Counted from the first letter of the stretch, positions 1 through 6,706 are shown. The stretch: DNA of 13,624 bases from Chitinispirillaceae bacterium (GCA_016926315.1 JAFGOU010000412.1:1-13624); one strand, 5' to 3'. Program-made: numbers and translations. Notes: generated by a model not told the origin, from the sequence alone.

Positions 1-120
1 ACGGGTGCAAAATTACTATGTTGCCTGTAAAATATATGTCGAAATGCCTATTGTCAAGCATTTTGTTGAATATTTAGAGGTGCCCTAAAGATTATTGACA
101 GGGAAACCACGCTTTTTACC

Positions 121-489
121 ATGGAATTGCATGATATCTGGGCGTATGGTCATTGGCAGGATCGGTATGCCGGAAAGGAGATCAAGTGTTCACCGGTAGC
201 CTATGCTTCAATGGCCGGGATCCGCGCCCGTTCTCGGAAAAATATTTGTGATTCCACCGGGACCTTTGATCGGGATTTCAAAGAGATCTCCCCGGGCAAC
301 CTGCCGCTTCGCTTCTTCGACAGTATGCGCTATGAGCAGTCAAGGGTGATGCTGACCTATGGTGGCCGGCTGTATGCGCGTTATTCAAAATCCTATGGCC
401 GGTTTTTTGAGATGGACGGTTCGGTCGAGGCCAAGGGAACGGTCAACACGATCGTCGATACCATTTCAAAAATGTTATATAAGCCGTAA
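121..489 (+). CDS. Hypothetical protein, 122 aa, unrecognised family
   Basis: I do not recognise this protein. It is soluble-looking, with no signal peptide or membrane segment, and is rich in Arg, Tyr and Lys; the C-terminal half contains YGGRLYARYSKSYGRFFEMD followed by a predicted helical tail ending SKMLYKP. No catalytic motif stands out. The ATG at 121 lacks a Shine-Dalgarno sequence at normal spacing, and the frame stays open upstream to the TGA at 67, so this may be the 3' part of a once longer gene. A TTGACA at 95-100 could be a -35 box, but the matching -10 would fall on the start codon. It lies beside a clearly decayed gene, which fits a gene-remnant interpretation. It is the only long open frame here, so I keep it as a low-to-moderate confidence call. 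Confidence 0.4.
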   Translation: MELHDIWAYGHWQDRYAGKEIKCSPVAYASMAGIRARSRKNICDSTGTFDRDFKEISPGNLPLRFFDSMRYEQSRVMLTYGGRLYARYSKSYGRFFEMDGSVEAKGTVNTIVDTISKMLYKP

Positions 490-522
490 GGGGTGTGCGG
501 AAGCAGGGGAAAAGGTGAAAGT

Positions 523-675
523 ATGAGCATCTGTAAAGAAACGGATTATCAATGCGCCACTGCTCTCGAAAAATCAAATGTTCTTTCAGTTTCACACGCC
601 ATTGTGGTATCTCCTGCCGGGTCAAATACATGGATTTTTGTAATGGGTCGGACCTGTATCATTTATCTGGAATAG
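523..675 (+). CDS. Doubtful small ORF, 50 aa
   Basis: A 50-residue frame starts at an ATG preceded by AAAAGGTG about six bases upstream, a fair ribosome binding site. The product begins MSICKETDYQC and ends GRTCIIYLE. It has four cysteines and a short hydrophobic stretch (HAIVVSPAGS) but matches no family I know. It follows the 122-aa ORF by 33 bases and could be co-transcribed with it. The surrounding kilobase looks decayed, so a chance ORF is equally likely. Confidence 0.2.
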   Translation: MSICKETDYQCATALEKSNVLSVSHAIVVSPAGSNTWIFVMGRTCIIYLE

Positions 676-693
676 CCTTTGTTTTTTCAAAGG
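676..693. other. Short perfect inverted repeat (6-bp stem, T6 loop)
   Basis: CCTTTG and CAAAGG flank six T residues. The stem is perfect but short, and no T-tract follows on either strand, so it is not a convincing intrinsic terminator. It sits in the 5' region of the decayed secreted-protein gene. Confidence 0.25.
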
Positions 694-735
694 GATTGTA
701 TCATTGCAGGGAAATACTCCAGGGAGTGAATGATT

Positions 736-1069
736 ATGCGCATTGTACCGATGGTTATTGCATGCTGTTGCCTCTCTTACCTGCATTCCCTTCATGCGGA
801 TACGGTCCGGTCGGTTCAGGGGGGGGGCGGAATATGGTCGGACATGGCGACGTGGATCGGAAACACGGCGCCCCGTAACGACGATGATGTGGTCATATAC
901 GGCACGGTATCTATTGCCGATTCTGCGACATGCCGCGGCATCACCATTGCCGACAGCGCCGTGGTACAAAATGGCGACGGCGGTGCGGATCAATCTGCCG
1001 CGGGATTTGTATTTTGTCAAGTTCAAGAGCCAAATACAGGCCGGAGAACAGATGTTGTTTGTAATGTAA
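736..1069 (+). pseudogene. Decayed secreted protein: signal peptide, G8-like start and out-of-frame sorting tail
   Basis: The ATG at 736 has AGGGAG nine bases upstream and is preferred to the ATG at 730, which is too close. It opens a signal peptide (MRIVPMVIACCCLSYLHSLHA, likely cut before DTVRSVQ). Next comes a stretch (GGGGIWSDMATWIGNTAPRN, then DDDVVIYGTVSIADSAT) of the kind that begins many secreted beta-helical or G8-like repeat proteins (W..AT W.G...P...DDV.I.GTV). After about residue 75 the frame loses sense. In the +1-shifted frame the DNA reads INLPRDLYFVKFKS and then AGEQMLFVM and a stop at 1067-1069. That resembles the last strand pair of a type IX secretion type-A sorting domain (GxYFVK...G....K.LFV). 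The natural reading is a large internal deletion, plus frameshift, of a long exported protein. Read on in the first frame it would run to 1194, overlapping the minus-strand operon. Confidence 0.55.
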
Positions 1070-1124
1070 TGTTGTACAGGACGCTCCGGAATCCGGCATT
1101 CAGCAGGCAGGCAGTCATGGCCGC

Positions 1125-1159
1125 CTGGTATGCACTTGAAAAGTGTAGGTTCATACCGG
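1125..1159. terminator. Possible terminator-like hairpin at the 3' end of the export operon
   Basis: CTGGTATG (1125-1132) pairs with CATACCGG (1152-1159), with one T-G wobble, and the inner arms CACTT and AAGTG pair around GAA; a six-base bulge (TAGGTT) separates the two stems. It begins 10 bases past the stop of the LolA-like gene, where a transcript end is expected. There is no T-run on either strand, so intrinsic termination is unproven. It could instead protect the 3' end of the mRNA. Confidence 0.3.
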
Positions 1160-1168
1160 CGATGCCCC

Positions 1169-1960
1169 TTATTTCTGCAGGTAATCCGCGGTGAAATATT
1201 CCTCTTTGACCTTCGGATTGAAAATCACCTTTTCAATCGTAAAACGGGACGAACGGCCGTTCTGCCTGTTTTCCATGGTAATGTCCACCGGCTGGTACTT
1301 TTTGTTTTTTTCGTCGAGAAGTTTGACCTTGCCGGTTATCATGACTTTCTGGAGCCGGCCTTCCTGGTCGTAAAACTCGGTTTTCCTTGTCGTATAGTCA
1401 GTTTTCCCGATCCAGCCGATTTTTCTGGAATACCGGCATGCATCGCTGATTTCTTTTTTCGCGGGCACCATCTCTATCTTCCAGCATTCGACGTTGCCAA
1501 GGCTCTCGCTGCCGAGCATTCTGTAGGTATAATTCGCCATTGACGGCCTGGTGATATCGGCGTTCGTGAATTCCGATCCCATGAAGCTTTTCGTTTTCTC
1601 TCCGCTCACGATACGCCGTACTTTTCTGAGCGCGGGCATGTAAAGCCACAGGTCGTCGTCCTTGTCTTCGTAATCGAAGGTGAGGAAGCCGGTTCCTTTA
1701 ACGTCCGCGGGCTCAAGAAAGCGCATGACGGTTTTGGTGACCTTTTTGGATGCATCGGTTTTCTGAGCGGACGAGAATTTCCGAACTCGCTGATTGCCCC
1801 TACCGTCGCTGATGGCAAGTGTGTTTACGGATTCTGATCCGGCAAGGGTCATGGCATCATGCGACATCTGCATGATCCGCTCCGGGTCGTCCTGCGCCGG
1901 GCCATTCAGGCTCAACATCACCACGAAAGTCAGGGAAACGGGTAGGGGATACTTACGCAT
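1169..1960 (-). CDS. Periplasmic LolA-like (outer membrane lipoprotein-sorting-like) protein
   Basis: The 263-residue product starts with a signal peptide (MRKYPLPVSLTFVVMLSLNG, likely cleavage near PAQ/DDPERIM) and so should be periplasmic. The core matches my recollection of the LolA_like family (Pfam PF17131): MRFLEPADVKGTGFLTFDYE at about 79-98, then DDDLWLYMPALRKVRRI and KSFMGSEFTNADI. Such proteins have the LolA/LolB half-barrel fold, which binds acyl chains. There is no lipobox cysteine. The start at 1960 has an excellent AAAGGAGG site six bases away and overlaps the end of the MMPL gene by 8 bp, so the two are translationally coupled. By context it probably accepts a hydrophobic substrate from the MMPL transporter and carries it to the outer membrane. 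It is probably not the housekeeping LolA. The family call is firm; the substrate is unknown. Confidence 0.88.
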   Translation of the reverse strand: MRKYPLPVSLTFVVMLSLNGPAQDDPERIMQMSHDAMTLAGSESVNTLAISDGRGNQRVRKFSSAQKTDASKKVTKTVMRFLEPADVKGTGFLTFDYEDKDDDLWLYMPALRKVRRIVSGEKTKSFMGSEFTNADITRPSMANYTYRMLGSESLGNVECWKIEMVPAKKEISDACRYSRKIGWIGKTDYTTRKTEFYDQEGRLQKVMITGKVKLLDEKNKKYQPVDITMENRQNGRSSRFTIEKVIFNPKVKEEYFTADYLQK

Positions 1961-4250
1961 AGACTGCCTCCTTTGTATCGTCGCGGTCGTTTATCGGTTC
2001 CAGAAATTTCGGTTTCAGTACCAGGCACAGGGAAGGAATAACCACCAATGACCCTGCCATGCAGGCCAGCGTCAGCACGCCGAAGAGCAGGGCAAGCATC
2101 CGGAGGGGCGGCATTGATGAAAGGAACAGCGCGCTGAACCCGGCAACAATGCAGAGGGCGTTAAAGGTGATCGCGCGCCCCGTGGTCAGCATCGTTTCCC
2201 GCACCGCGCCGCGGTATTCCATACCCTGTTGAAGCAGGCTGCGGTATTTCCAGAGAAATTGCAGGGTGAAATCCACGCCCGAGCCTATCACGATAGAGGT
2301 GATGATAACGGTGGCGATATCGAGCCTGATGCCGGATGCGCCCATGATGCCGAACCCGAGAATAATCGATATAATGAGGGGTACCGATGCCATCAGGCCG
2401 GCAACCGCTGAACGGAACGGCACCATGACCAGGAAGGTGATGGCGCACAAGGCAAACAAGATCGAATAGATCTGTCCTTTCAGGATACTGTTCGCGAATT
2501 CAGAAAATACCGCGGAGTAGCCGCCGACCATTGTGACCTCCTTGTCCTCCTTTATCATAGTGTCTATCTTCCGGAGTATGTGGTTGACGGTTGGCGTTGC
2601 GCCGTCATTAATGCGCAGTACCAGCAGCGCTTTCTCGTAATTGAAATCGACCAGCCGCTCGAAATCCTCCGGATTTCCGCTCATCGAATACAGCTCGAGA
2701 TACTGTGCCACCGCATCGCGTGTTTTGGGGATACGGTCGTAGCCGGGCTCGTCTTTATCGTTAAGCGCCCTGCTCATAATGCGCAGCACGTCGGCTATGG
2801 AGGTCACCTGACCGACTCCTGGAAGACACCGCAGCGTGTCCTTGTACCGTTCGAGCTTTTTGAGCAACACAGGGTCTTTGATATCACCCTCGAAGAGAAT
2901 CGAAATGTTCTGCGAACCGCCGAAATGATCGTTTATGATCCTGGTGCTTTTGCTGATGGGATGATTTTTCGCAAAGAGGTTTTCCTGGTTGGTATCAACC
3001 ACCAGGCGCGTAGCGCATAGAATTCCGAGAGCGATAATCGCCGCCGTTGAAGCGAGAATGGCTCCGGGGTGGCGCACGATAATGCCGGAGGCATGCAGCA
3101 GGCTTTTATCCAGAAGCGGCCAGGAGCGTTTTTTCACCGTGGCCGGTTGTATTTCCGGGACTTTAAAAAGAGACAACACCGCCGGAATTCCGCCCAGACT
3201 GACGACAAGCGAAAAACCGATCGCGATTGAGGCGGCTATTCCGATCTGTCGAGCAGGTACGATTACATGCGAAAGCAATCCGAGGATGCCCACCATCGTT
3301 GTCGTGCCGGAAAAAAGTATCGGGTTATAAAGGTTTTTAAATACCTCTGTTGCAAGCTCCTTTCCGGTTCTTGCTTCCGGACCGGCGCAAAGCTCCTTGT
3401 ACCGGGCGACCAGGTACAGACCGTAATTATTGGAAAAGGCGATGACAAGGATCGGCAGAAGCGCGGACATGATGGTCAGCTTCCATCCCATGATCGGCAG
3501 GATCGACATGCCCAGTACGGCGGAAAGGAGGATCACGCCGAAAGGAAGCAGGACCCCGCGCAATTGCCCGAAAAAACCGAAAAGTACCCCGAGTATGACA
3601 AACAGGGCCGCAGGAACGAGAACAAGCAGGTCCTTCACGATATTCTGCATGATCATGGTCTGAAATGCCGGTACCCCGCCGGTATATACTCTTTCAGCGC
3701 CGGGCAGGGAATCGACGATACACCGGGCGGTTTTGAACACTTCTGATTTGACCGCATCGAGCGTCAGCGTCACGATGACGGCGGTAAAATGAAAATCCCT
3801 TGAGACAACGATTTCACTGGCGAGTTCGTTGGCCGCAAGGTCCCTTCGCAGGGAATCCCGTTCCTCGGCAGTCACCGGAATCGCTCCAACGGCGGGTTCC
3901 ACGATCATGGAGCCGTCAACGCCCGCGATCCGTTTTGTATCAAAAAGCGACAGAACTTCTTTAACGCCCTTGACCCTGTGGAACTCTTCGCTGATTGCCA
4001 TTACGCGCCGCAACGTTTTTTCGGACAGCACATCGTCGGTCTCGAAAATGAAAAAAAGCATGTCGTTCGAACCGAAGATATTTTCGATTTTCACGGTATT
4101 GACGCGGGAATGCAGGTCTTGTGGAAAAAGGGCCATGGGGTCCGCATCAAGATGCAAATTGCGTAATTGTATTCCCATCACCGCTGCCAGAAGCACGCAA
4201 CCGACGATTATCGCCACGCGGTATTTTGTAACAAAGAGTTCCTTCGCCAC
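1953..4250 (-). CDS. RND-superfamily transporter, MMPL/HAE3 type
   Basis: This 765-residue inner-membrane protein has the duplicated RND plan: TM1 at about 11-28, a periplasmic loop, a TM bundle at about 205-365, TM7 near 395-413, a second periplasmic loop, and a second bundle at about 593-747. Both loops open with the hallmark sequence after the first TM of each half (HLDADPMALFP near 33; LVVDTNQENLFAKNHP near 416). The length fits HAE3/MMPL exporters and is much shorter than AcrB. TM10 carries GSGVDFTLQ with the proton-relay Asp660. The equivalent position in TM4 reads AFSNNYGLYL, with Asn where MmpL3-like proteins have Asp. The start is GTG at 4250, preceded by AAAAGGACC. It lies 36 bases after the outer-membrane protein gene and overlaps the LolA-like gene. 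A lipid or amphiphile export role is inferred from family and neighbours. Confidence 0.9.
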   Translation of the reverse strand: MAKELFVTKYRVAIIVGCVLLAAVMGIQLRNLHLDADPMALFPQDLHSRVNTVKIENIFGSNDMLFFIFETDDVLSEKTLRRVMAISEEFHRVKGVKEVLSLFDTKRIAGVDGSMIVEPAVGAIPVTAEERDSLRRDLAANELASEIVVSRDFHFTAVIVTLTLDAVKSEVFKTARCIVDSLPGAERVYTGGVPAFQTMIMQNIVKDLLVLVPAALFVILGVLFGFFGQLRGVLLPFGVILLSAVLGMSILPIMGWKLTIMSALLPILVIAFSNNYGLYLVARYKELCAGPEARTGKELATEVFKNLYNPILFSGTTTMVGILGLLSHVIVPARQIGIAASIAIGFSLVVSLGGIPAVLSLFKVPEIQPATVKKRSWPLLDKSLLHASGIIVRHPGAILASTAAIIALGILCATRLVVDTNQENLFAKNHPISKSTRIINDHFGGSQNISILFEGDIKDPVLLKKLERYKDTLRCLPGVGQVTSIADVLRIMSRALNDKDEPGYDRIPKTRDAVAQYLELYSMSGNPEDFERLVDFNYEKALLVLRINDGATPTVNHILRKIDTMIKEDKEVTMVGGYSAVFSEFANSILKGQIYSILFALCAITFLVMVPFRSAVAGLMASVPLIISIILGFGIMGASGIRLDIATVIITSIVIGSGVDFTLQFLWKYRSLLQQGMEYRGAVRETMLTTGRAITFNALCIVAGFSALFLSSMPPLRMLALLFGVLTLACMAGSLVVIPSLCLVLKPKFLEPINDRDDTKEAVYA

Positions 4251-4286
4251 TGAAAAAGGTCCTTTTCTATTCGGAAAAGCTGCGGG

Positions 4287-5654
4287 TCAGAATGACATTC
4301 TGAGTTCGGTATACACGAAGCTCATCAGGTTGCTGATAATATGGTTCAGGTTTCCTTCCGGGCCGTCGAGGTAGCGGCCTCCAACGGCAAGGCTGACCGC
4401 GTCGGCGATATCGTAAGACGCGCTCGGATTGATCGCATAGTCTTTTGTCGTGACATCGTACATCCCACCCATTGTAAGGTGCAGGGTTTCATAAAGCGTG
4501 TTCCAATGTACGTTGCCCGTAAGCGCGTGGCTGATTCCGTCCACCGTGCCGGTGAACAGCCTGTTTATCTTTTTGATGCCGGCCGACGCGCGTTCGAAAG
4601 CATACCGTTGTTGCGCCGCAGGGTCGAGCGGATCGGTCAATACCGGTTCCGGTAGCGCGCGGTAGTCGATGACGTAAAGGCCGGAATACTGAATGAGAAA
4701 GCTCGCTTTGCCGACGGATTTGTCAAGTCCAAGAACGTACTGCGCATAGGGATTGGGCACATGCATGGTTCGGTCATAACCGTCAAACGGATATTTTATC
4801 GCCGCTTCGCCCCGCAGGCCGATTGGTCCGACCGCGGCGGAAAAATCGGCGCCTGCGGCATGCATGCGATATGCCCTCGGTATGAGCGACATCCCGGCCT
4901 GACCGAGCGAACCGTCGAAACCCGGAAGCGTCGCATAGCCGTTGTAATAGGATACTGATCCGTCAATCGACGGGCCAATAACGTCAATGCGCACGGCGTA
5001 CCCGCCGTTCGTGAACCGCCTGTCCGGATACACCGGGTCTGCGATGGTAATCGCCGGCGGGATTTCCGCGCCCTCGAGCGGGAGAACGTCGGGCCTGTAG
5101 CAGGGGATCCAAATTCCCTGGATGCGTGATGGCCCGATTTTCGCCTTGATCTGAAGAAGTTCGTTTCCCATCCGGGTATCGTCAAACTCCGAGGAGAGCG
5201 CCGTCTGGTCTCTGGGGGTGATACTGTTCGTCGGATTGATCGCGTCGGCGCGCCCCCATGGCAGTATCTGTCTTCCTAATCTGATATCGAACAACCCTGG
5301 AGAAACAGAAACCCATGCCTCGCGCACATCCATGGCGGTGAATGCCGTGCCCCGGGCATAGCCCGCATTCAGACGGAGTTCAGCGAAAGCCCTGCCCATG
5401 CCGGTTTTTTCCGCATCGAGTTTTAGCGCCGATTGCGCATAGCTGCCTGATACGATCGCGTTTTCGGCGTTATCCTGACCGCCGAAAAGGGCGCCTTTCA
5501 CATATCCGCTTATTGCCAGGACATTTGCCTCCGTATCTCCGGAAGCGGAAGTGCTGCTCTCATTTCCGGCGCTCTCGAAAAGCCCCTGCGCCGGAATTGT
5601 TGCAGGTGACATGAGGAAAAAGATCATGCCAAGGACTGCCGCCGGTACTCGCAT
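4287..5654 (-). CDS. DUF1302-like outer-membrane beta-barrel protein
   Basis: The 455-residue product has a signal peptide (MRVPAAVLGMIFFLMSPATI, cut near PAQ) followed by a Ser/Thr-rich linker. Alternating hydrophobic/polar strands with many Gly and Tyr then run to the end. It ends VYTELRMSF, a terminal Phe with alternating residues typical of the beta-signal read by the BAM machinery. GRQILPWGRADAINPTNS at about 127-144 is the signature I associate with DUF1302-type barrels (PF06980-like), which often accompany MMPL/RND exporters. The ATG at 5654 has AAAAGGAAT about ten bases upstream. It is the first structural gene after the operator region, and the MMPL gene follows after 36 bases. It probably serves as the outer-membrane port or acceptor of the export cassette. 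Alternatively it could be a general hydrophobic-compound channel. Confidence 0.82.
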   Translation of the reverse strand: MRVPAAVLGMIFFLMSPATIPAQGLFESAGNESSTSASGDTEANVLAISGYVKGALFGGQDNAENAIVSGSYAQSALKLDAEKTGMGRAFAELRLNAGYARGTAFTAMDVREAWVSVSPGLFDIRLGRQILPWGRADAINPTNSITPRDQTALSSEFDDTRMGNELLQIKAKIGPSRIQGIWIPCYRPDVLPLEGAEIPPAITIADPVYPDRRFTNGGYAVRIDVIGPSIDGSVSYYNGYATLPGFDGSLGQAGMSLIPRAYRMHAAGADFSAAVGPIGLRGEAAIKYPFDGYDRTMHVPNPYAQYVLGLDKSVGKASFLIQYSGLYVIDYRALPEPVLTDPLDPAAQQRYAFERASAGIKKINRLFTGTVDGISHALTGNVHWNTLYETLHLTMGGMYDVTTKDYAINPSASYDIADAVSLAVGGRYLDGPEGNLNHIISNLMSFVYTELRMSF

Positions 5655-5679
5655 TTAATGATTCCTTTTGGCTATTTTT

Positions 5680-5711
5680 ACTGACTAAAACATACGAATT
5701 AGTCAGTATGT
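5680..5711. promoter_or_regulatory. TetR/AcrR-type operator upstream of the export operon
   Basis: Two interleaved perfect inverted repeats lie here. ACTGACTAA (5680-5688) and TTAGTCAGT (5699-5707) are separated by 10 bp. ACATAC (5690-5695) and GTATGT (5706-5711) are also separated by 10 bp. The second has the half-sites and spacing that I recall for the E. coli AcrR operator. The right half overlaps the candidate -10 box of the operon promoter, so binding would block RNA polymerase. A related 22-bp element lies upstream of the regulator gene at 6352-6373. Confidence 0.72.
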
Positions 5712-5738
5712 ATAATGGTTAAAAAAAAGTGCGGTCAT
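5709..5738 (-). promoter_or_regulatory. Candidate sigma-70-type promoter of the export operon
   Basis: On the minus strand, ATGACC (5733-5738) as -35 and TATACA (5709-5714) as -10 are separated by 18 bp. The -35 matches four of six consensus bases and overlaps the stop codon of the TetR gene. The -10 overlaps the operator half-site. Transcription would start near 5702 and read into the gene beginning at 5654. This is a pattern match only. Confidence 0.4.
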
Positions 5739-6340
5739 GATTTTGTTTGAAAAGACAGAAGACCATCAAACATGGCGTTGATGACATGCTCATCGTCAAT
5801 ATGCCCGCCGATAGTGGCGATCATGCTTTTCAGATCATTACGTTTTGCAAACCCGTTCATGATAAGCATTATCGTGACAAGGATGTTTAGAATATCGGCA
5901 TCCGGGGAGAGTTCGCCGCGTTTTTTCGCCTCTGAAAAGCTGTGAACGGCGATTTTAAAAATGTCAGATAGTTCCTCGTTGAGGGTGCCTTTCGGGATAT
6001 CACCCGCATTCTCGGCGTTGCTCAAGCCGACGAGCACTTCAAAGGCATTGTCCTTTTTTATCCGCTTGATTATCTCCCTGCATTTTTCCATTATGGGCCG
6101 TGATGAGGAAAAGGTCTCTTGAAATATCGTGGTAAGGCGTCCGGTGGCCCGTTTGATGGTTGCCTTGAAAAGATCCGCCTTGCTTTTATAATGCCAGAAT
6201 ATCGCGCCTTTGGTTAATCCGGCAGCCTTGGCAATGCTGTCCATATTTGCCGCAGTAAATCCGTGTCGGCAAAACTCCTCTTCCGCTGCCAGCAGGATGC
6301 TCAATTTGGATAGTTCAGTGTCTTTTTTCGTTTTTCGCAC
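5735..6340 (-). CDS. AcrR-like TetR family transcriptional regulator
   Basis: The 201-residue protein has an N-terminal helix-turn-helix at about residues 28-58: FTAANMDSIAKAAGLTKG, then AIFWHYKSKADLF. The recognition segment TKGAIFWHYKSK differs only conservatively from TRGAIYWHFKDK of E. coli AcrR. The rest is a helical ligand-binding domain with no recognisable ligand motif. The length is normal. The start is GTG at 6340: AAAGG lies six bases upstream, an in-frame TAA closes the frame five codons before it, and no ATG is available. It is codirectional with and 80 bp upstream of the outer-membrane protein gene, so it is best read as the local repressor of the export operon. Operator-like sites occur both at its own promoter and at the operon promoter, implying autoregulation. 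The inducer is unknown. Confidence 0.9.
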   Translation of the reverse strand: MRKTKKDTELSKLSILLAAEEEFCRHGFTAANMDSIAKAAGLTKGAIFWHYKSKADLFKATIKRATGRLTTIFQETFSSSRPIMEKCREIIKRIKKDNAFEVLVGLSNAENAGDIPKGTLNEELSDIFKIAVHSFSEAKKRGELSPDADILNILVTIMLIMNGFAKRNDLKSMIATIGGHIDDEHVINAMFDGLLSFQTKS

Positions 6341-6351
6341 AAGAAACCTTT

Positions 6352-6373
6352 ACATACCTTTAGATCAGTATAA
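6352..6373. promoter_or_regulatory. Second AcrR-type operator, over the regulator's own promoter
   Basis: ACATAC (6352-6357) and GTATAA (6368-6373) are separated by 10 bp, the same layout as the element at 5690-5711. Ungapped alignment of the two 22-mers gives 14 identities, including ACATAC and the block TCAGTAT. On the minus strand a TATACT (-10-like, 6367-6372) lies inside it, about 27 bases before the GTG start of the regulator, so binding would cause negative autoregulation. No good -35 is visible. Confidence 0.6.
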
Positions 6374-6516
6374 ATATACCGGTTTCCGACGAAGAAATAG
6401 AGTTTTTTTCATTTGATAATCGAGCACGCATCGACAGCAAGTCAGGTCATACCGGACCGCCGCCGGGAAAAAACGGTAATAGGCCAGGATATTGCGCGAT
6501 TCTTCTTTTCCTTCCC

Positions 6517-6545
6517 TTGCGCGTGTTCCTATATTGCTTTATAAT
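6517..6545 (+). promoter_or_regulatory. Candidate rightward promoter for the glycosyltransferase operon
   Basis: A perfect TATAAT (6540-6545) lies 17 bp after TTGCGC (6517-6522), which matches TTG of the -35 consensus. Transcription would begin near 6552 and give a leader of about 150 bases containing the dispersed repeat and the 11-codon leader ORF. Confidence 0.45.
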
Positions 6546-6568
6546 CAAAAGACGCAAACCAGTGCGGT

Positions 6569-6603
6569 TGTCATTTCGACGAGCGTAGCAAGGAGAAATC
6601 TGA
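6569..6603. repeat. Dispersed extragenic repeat of the CATTTCGAC...GAGAAATCT type
   Basis: The element opens TGTCATTTCGACGAGCG and closes with GCAAGGAGAAATCTGA, with outer arms ATTTC and GAAAT in inverted orientation. From memory, closely similar short repeats occur in many copies between genes in various environmental bacteria, including the Bacteroidota/FCB group. Only this copy is in the window. Here it would lie in the untranslated leader of the rightward operon. Confidence 0.6.
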
Positions 6604-6670
6604 CGGCGTTCGATTGGGGTCATGAATGCAGGCTATTATGAGACGATTGATAAATGAGGGGGATGAAACC

Positions 6671-6706
6671 ATGGGTAAAAGGTATTCCGGCAACGTGACC
6701 GTATGA
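6671..6706 (+). CDS. Leader mini-cistron, 11 aa (MGKRYSGNVTV)
   Basis: The ATG at 6671 has a strong purine-rich site (GAGGGGG) eight bases upstream, better than anything before the glycosyltransferase start. The frame ends in TGA at 6704-6706, overlapping the ATG at 6703 as ATGA. This layout is typical of translational coupling, in which ribosomes ending on a short leader restart on the main gene. The peptide has no amino-acid run suggesting attenuation. It could also be chance, with the Shine-Dalgarno site serving the main gene at long spacing. Confidence 0.4.
   Translation: MGKRYSGNVTV

Larger units (their letters stand above)
6341..6670. other. Divergent intergenic control region (about 330 bp)
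   Basis: No gene is supported here on either strand. It holds the regulator's operator and -10 box (6352-6373), a rightward promoter candidate (6517-6545) and a dispersed-repeat copy (6569-6603). Between about 6374 and 6516 I see nothing identifiable beyond A/T-rich stretches. The minus-strand open frame covering 6571-6849 is not credible, since it crosses the repeat and the glycosyltransferase start. Confidence 0.6.

Noticed and set aside
95..122. TTGACA-16-TACCAT promoter-like pair before the first ORF
   Set aside because: The -10 candidate overlaps the ATG, so it could not drive the ORF as called; the -10 match is also weak.
1130..1543. Plus-strand 137-residue open frame over the LolA-like gene
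   Set aside because: It is antisense to a clear LolA-like coding sequence, has no usable ribosome site and no recognisable motif.
5721..5737. T8 tract after the regulator stop (minus strand) as an intrinsic terminator
   Set aside because: No G+C-rich stem precedes the T-run, so it does not meet the structure of an intrinsic terminator.
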